Assembly (NCBI GenBank): GCA_963653155.1
Contig: CAVJWR010000119.1
Coordinates: forward strand, 1 to 9,348
From: UBA1731 sp963653155
GTDB taxonomy: Bacteria > Verrucomicrobiota > Kiritimatiellia > RFP12 > UBA1067
Direction: 5' to 3'
DNA: 9,348 nt
This document shows, piece after piece, positions 7,801 through 9,348 of this stretch. Below the pieces are notes generated by a model. That model saw only the letters and a program-made list of their open reading frames with translations, had not been told where the DNA came from and did not search any database. Position numbers and translations under genes: made by a program. Every line of letters starts with the position of its first letter. The stretch's first letter is position 1.

Positions 7801-9093
7801 GAAGAAAAGCGTCTTGGTCGCGTCAAGGCGCGAACCGAGGCGAAGCAGACATGGCCAGGAATCGACAAATAGTGCATGCTTGGCGAATATGTCGTTTCCG
7901 TTTACCGAAATCGTCTGATCGACCTGCACTCCCGCAAGCGGAGTCATTGGCGACTGCATCGCTCCCGCGTTAATCTGCCCATCCACCGCCGTGACCGCGT
8001 TTCCGGCATAGTCCCGCATGCGATACGCTTCCGGCACCACATCAAGCAGGGCGGCATCCGCGAACCCGCAGGCCTTTGCGTCCGGCGCCACTTCGCACGC
8101 GGCCACAGGACGGAAGTCGTCAAGCGCAGGAGCCGCAACGTGCGAATATCCGGCGTTCATCGCATTGCCGCTGTCCGCGCTGCCGTTGGCTTTCTGTTCG
8201 TCGGTGTATCCGGCTGTTGAAATGCAGTGCTTCAGCACGGACTTGCGCGTGTTGCACGACTCATTCCCCACAATGATCGAGTTGTAGATGTACGTCGGCG
8301 AAGCTGTAGCCGTGGCGTTGCCCGCATTGTTCACCTGCGTACAGTTTACGAGATACGTGCCCTGATAGATGTTTGCGCCGCCCCTGTTCCCGGAAATGAT
8401 GCACCATGCGAGATTTGCAAAAGCCGCCGCAGAGCCAAGCCCGTTCTTGTTTATCCTGTTGCCGGACAGGCGCGTACGAGCCGCATTCACGTAGGCGATC
8501 GACCCGTATCCGGCCGCGCAATTCGAGATCACGCAATCCACTACCCATGGGCCCGCATCAAATCCCGGAACAGCCTTTTTGCCAGTCACGGCGACGCCTG
8601 TGCCCAACCCAGCCGTTGGAGTTCCCGTGCTTGTCGTCGCGCAGTCGCGTATGGTGAACCCCTCGATGACGCTCGCATTGAAGCCGCCATCAACATCTTC
8701 GAGGACAATGCCCGCGACGGCCTCTTCGCCACACAATGTGACCGAATCATCCGCCAAACGTCCGACGATATGCGTCACGTCCCTTCCGCCAATCGACTTC
8801 AGCGTAATCGGCTTCGTCACCAGCACACGGCAGGCATGGTGGCTTGACGAGGCTTCAACCACCCCTTGATCATCACCGTATACGCCTGGTGCGACCCATA
8901 CGGTCGAACCGCTCTCGGCAAGCTCAACCGCGCTCTGAATTCGCGCCTTGGGGCCATGGGTACCATCCCACTTGGCGGAAAGGCCATCATATTCTTCGCT
9001 ACCGCCAACGTTGTCCACATAGTAGTCTGCCGCCAACCCGGAAACGGCCACCGACAGCGCAACTACACACGCAAATGCACATTTCAATTTCAT
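4882..9093 (-). CDS. Secreted three-unit right-handed parallel beta-helix protein
   Basis: This 1403-residue protein starts with a Sec signal peptide (MKLKCAFACVVALSVAVSGLA, cleaved near residue 21-22). Three homologous beta-helix units follow, at about 24-382, 473-832 and 918-1280. Each opens with (Y/H)VD plus a Gly/Asp-rich turn, has a V(A/H)PG.Y-like strand (68-72, 513-518, 958-963), a GFT(I/V) rung (145-148, 589-592, 1037-1040) and C-x-(I/V)-S-N rungs, and closes with GAMQ, GAWQ or GAVE. These are hallmarks of pectin-lyase-fold and 'choice-of-anchor Q'-like proteins, which are surface or secreted and often bind or cleave polysaccharides. Unassigned beta-rich spacers lie at 383-470 and 833-915. 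The C-terminus (about 1290-1403) looks like a separate beta-sandwich and ends in FIVK without a PEP-CTERM, LPxTG or autotransporter signal. No catalytic triad can be picked out, so the role could be binding, structural or enzymatic. The gene starts 3 nt after the upstream stop codon. Confidence 0.88.
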   Translation of the reverse strand: MKLKCAFACVVALSVAVSGLAADYYVDNVGGSEEYDGLSAKWDGTHGPKARIQSAVELAESGSTVWVAPGVYGDDQGVVEASSSHHACRVLVTKPITLKSIGGRDVTHIVGRLADDSVTLCGEEAVAGIVLEDVDGGFNASVIEGFTIRDCATTSTGTPTAGLGTGVAVTGKKAVPGFDAGPWVVDCVISNCAAGYGSIAYVNAARTRLSGNRINKNGLGSAAAFANLAWCIISGNRGGANIYQGTYLVNCTQVNNAGNATATASPTYIYNSIIVGNESCNTRKSVLKHCISTAGYTDEQKANGSADSGNAMNAGYSHVAAPALDDFRPVAACEVAPDAKACGFADAALLDVVPEAYRMRDYAGNAVTAVDGQINAGAMQSPMTPLAGVQVDQTISVNGNDIFAKHALFVDSWPCLLRLGSRLDATKTLFFFKVPPVSGGYRFPDADGTSLFVPYPGVAAFGLVSAEAATHELYVDCKAGTDGDGSAESPFSTIQEAVDAVPSSIANYAIIHVARGVYDRGETAVPDEAISNRVTFVGNTSYRVIATDGPEDTIIKGASDTSDPVNGIGPAAVRCIRSARSAYPLSVEGFTIEGGRTVATNSVQTLSMGGALRSNSRNTWLIGCVVSNNFAGSGSAIAGGTAYRTAFFDNPWVSAGMFHGETTVADCVVRHVAGHGANPLIGSGAVSLVNSTLVAEGASVPMILPSAHGFVFNSIVAHSKGTSANNDKKPFLGNVFWDFPYNGKRKDGQVVNAEGVDYVAHDPGFADAANGNYRLVGSAAAFGLGNAWDGLEDGDRWTVGEAYTNYYRYVMRDMDGSDPYFVDGKPTPGAWQLPAAGVVLSVGGTSVSIEGAKEGFNSAQDISSIVIRPVRGRRPAIGVSVNGVTNRFDGISGAFTFNPADLAAAGGSAEIIVVESSEWHVDAVNGNDAAGSGFFPDDAFRTLAQAMSVSIPGDTVYAHPGTYGEGSMIHSVRVASTLTDPITLRSRVVIPAGVTLCSVGGADKTIIVGERDQESANGLGDGAMRCVTMETNTCLKGFTVTGGYTRDVATEKNDFDNACGGGILSLESSDKAAAGQIVGSPVPTCLVEDCAISNNVAVSGGGAAYGSYLRCRFFENTATGGNGGAVRQPFWLYGCLSDRNVAAQEAAVSSPHRAVDCTFGAEDRRTDGIALPSVYSDPQYADYTMTNCLFVGGARCRVRYASHCAIPYEGFIYSARDPYTWNDLIVGDTSVDERYAPEHGSVAIDAIVDEAYELDVLGETDVWGGQRIYNGIRDLGAVERDWRERYAADIGGVRVASASPAVKETETGGVCLPPGAEISMWRRRSAPASMLLDVRVEGAGMLSVWCGTRKVAEVGAGEHVVELSADENADFRCSFEAGEGGSDADFAEITGCRYLSGFRFIVK
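5254..9024 (-). repeat. Three protein-level repeat units of the beta-helix protein
   Basis: Three diverged units with a period of about 447 codons are visible in translation. Unit 1 spans about 9024-7948, unit 2 about 7677-6598 and unit 3 about 6342-5254. In each, the order is VD opening, APG.Y strand, an (I)VG/IKG strand after a short loop, EGFTI or KGFTV rung, paired Cys-x-(I/V)-S-N rungs, and a GA(M/W/V)(Q/E) end followed by a spacer starting (A/G)GV.V. Similarity is clear in protein but not obvious in DNA, so the duplication is old. Boundaries are judged by eye. Confidence 0.7.
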
Positions 9094-9096
9094 GGA

Positions 9097-9348
9097 TTAT
9101 TTCCCTTTTCGATATTTCTGTTCCAAAGCCACTTCGTATACCAGCCGCACAGGATTTCCCCTTGAAATCCGCACCGTGAAAGATAGCCCATCACCGCCAA
9201 CCGTAGATGGGATGCGCTCTTTCCTTGCCCCGTCAGTCCCGCACGCCCACACCTCAAAACGATCTGGATGTTCAAGCCTCAACGTGAAATCCACGGCGCC
9301 AGCCCGTGCCAGAAGAGGAAGATAGCCTGTTTTTTCAAGGATGGACAT
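9097..9348 (-). CDS. C-terminal fragment of unidentified gene, probably secreted
   Basis: The last 83 or so codons of a gene whose 5' part lies beyond position 9348. The ATG at the very edge of the window need not be the real start. The visible part alternates short beta-like strands with polar turns (VDFTLRLEHPDRFEVWAC, LSFTVRISRGNPVRLVYEVAL) and ends in a basic tail, EQKYRKGK. I do not recognise the family with confidence. The pattern recalls the small C-terminal beta-sandwich of large secreted or glycoside-hydrolase-like proteins, but this is inference. Its TAA is 3 nt before the ATG of the beta-helix gene, and its last codons contain that gene's ribosome binding site, so the two are probably one operon with coupled translation. 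Confidence 0.55.
   Translation of the reverse strand: MSILEKTGYLPLLARAGAVDFTLRLEHPDRFEVWACGTDGARKERIPSTVGGDGLSFTVRISRGNPVRLVYEVALEQKYRKGK
9102..9109 (-). promoter_or_regulatory. Ribosome binding site of beta-helix gene, inside upstream gene
   Basis: AAAAGGGA lies 8 nt before the ATG at 9093 and within the final codons of the upstream reading frame (stop at 9097-9099). The match is partial (AAGGGA against AAGGAG) but well placed. The arrangement stop, 3 nt, start points to ribosomes re-initiating after the upstream gene. Confidence 0.55.

Noticed and set aside
1..9348. CRISPR array, tRNA, rRNA, insertion sequence, phage or toxin-antitoxin genes
   Set aside because: No regular short repeats, tRNA-like arms, transposase motifs or small paired genes are visible; the window is filled by four minus-strand genes.

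Overview
All genes in this window read on the minus strand, so biological order runs from high to low coordinates. The order is: the 3' end of an unidentified gene (9348 to 9097); a 1403-residue secreted modular beta-helix protein (9093 to 4882); a 456-residue Tat-exported Gfo/Idh/MocA-type oxidoreductase (4815 to 3445); and a long smc gene (3414 to beyond position 1). The smc gene starts with GTG and is cut by the left edge of the window. I checked its frame codon by codon and it is open throughout. Nearly every base is coding. The intergenic gaps are 3, 66 and 30 nt, and no gene-free stretch reaches 300 bases.

The organism is a bacterium with fairly high G+C. A Tat-signal Gfo/Idh/MocA oxidoreductase next to a very large beta-helix protein with repeated 'YVD...G.Y' units suggests the PVC superphylum, most likely Kiritimatiellota, Verrucomicrobiota or Lentisphaerota. 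This is inference from gene content, not proof.

There are probably two transcription units. The unidentified upstream gene and the beta-helix gene are separated by 3 nt, and the ribosome binding site of the second lies inside the end of the first, so they look translationally coupled and are probably both cell-surface or carbohydrate-related. A perfect extended -10 element (TGG-TATAAT) just after the beta-helix stop codon is a good promoter candidate for the oxidoreductase. smc starts 30 nt after the oxidoreductase stop, with no visible promoter or terminator between them, so this housekeeping gene may be expressed from the same promoter.

I see no CRISPR array, tRNA, rRNA, insertion sequence, prophage or recognisable defence system. 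The points most worth checking are the roughly 447-residue three-fold repeat of the beta-helix protein with its unassigned spacer domains, the SMC hinge that lacks most of its conserved glycines, and the extra cysteines of the exported oxidoreductase.
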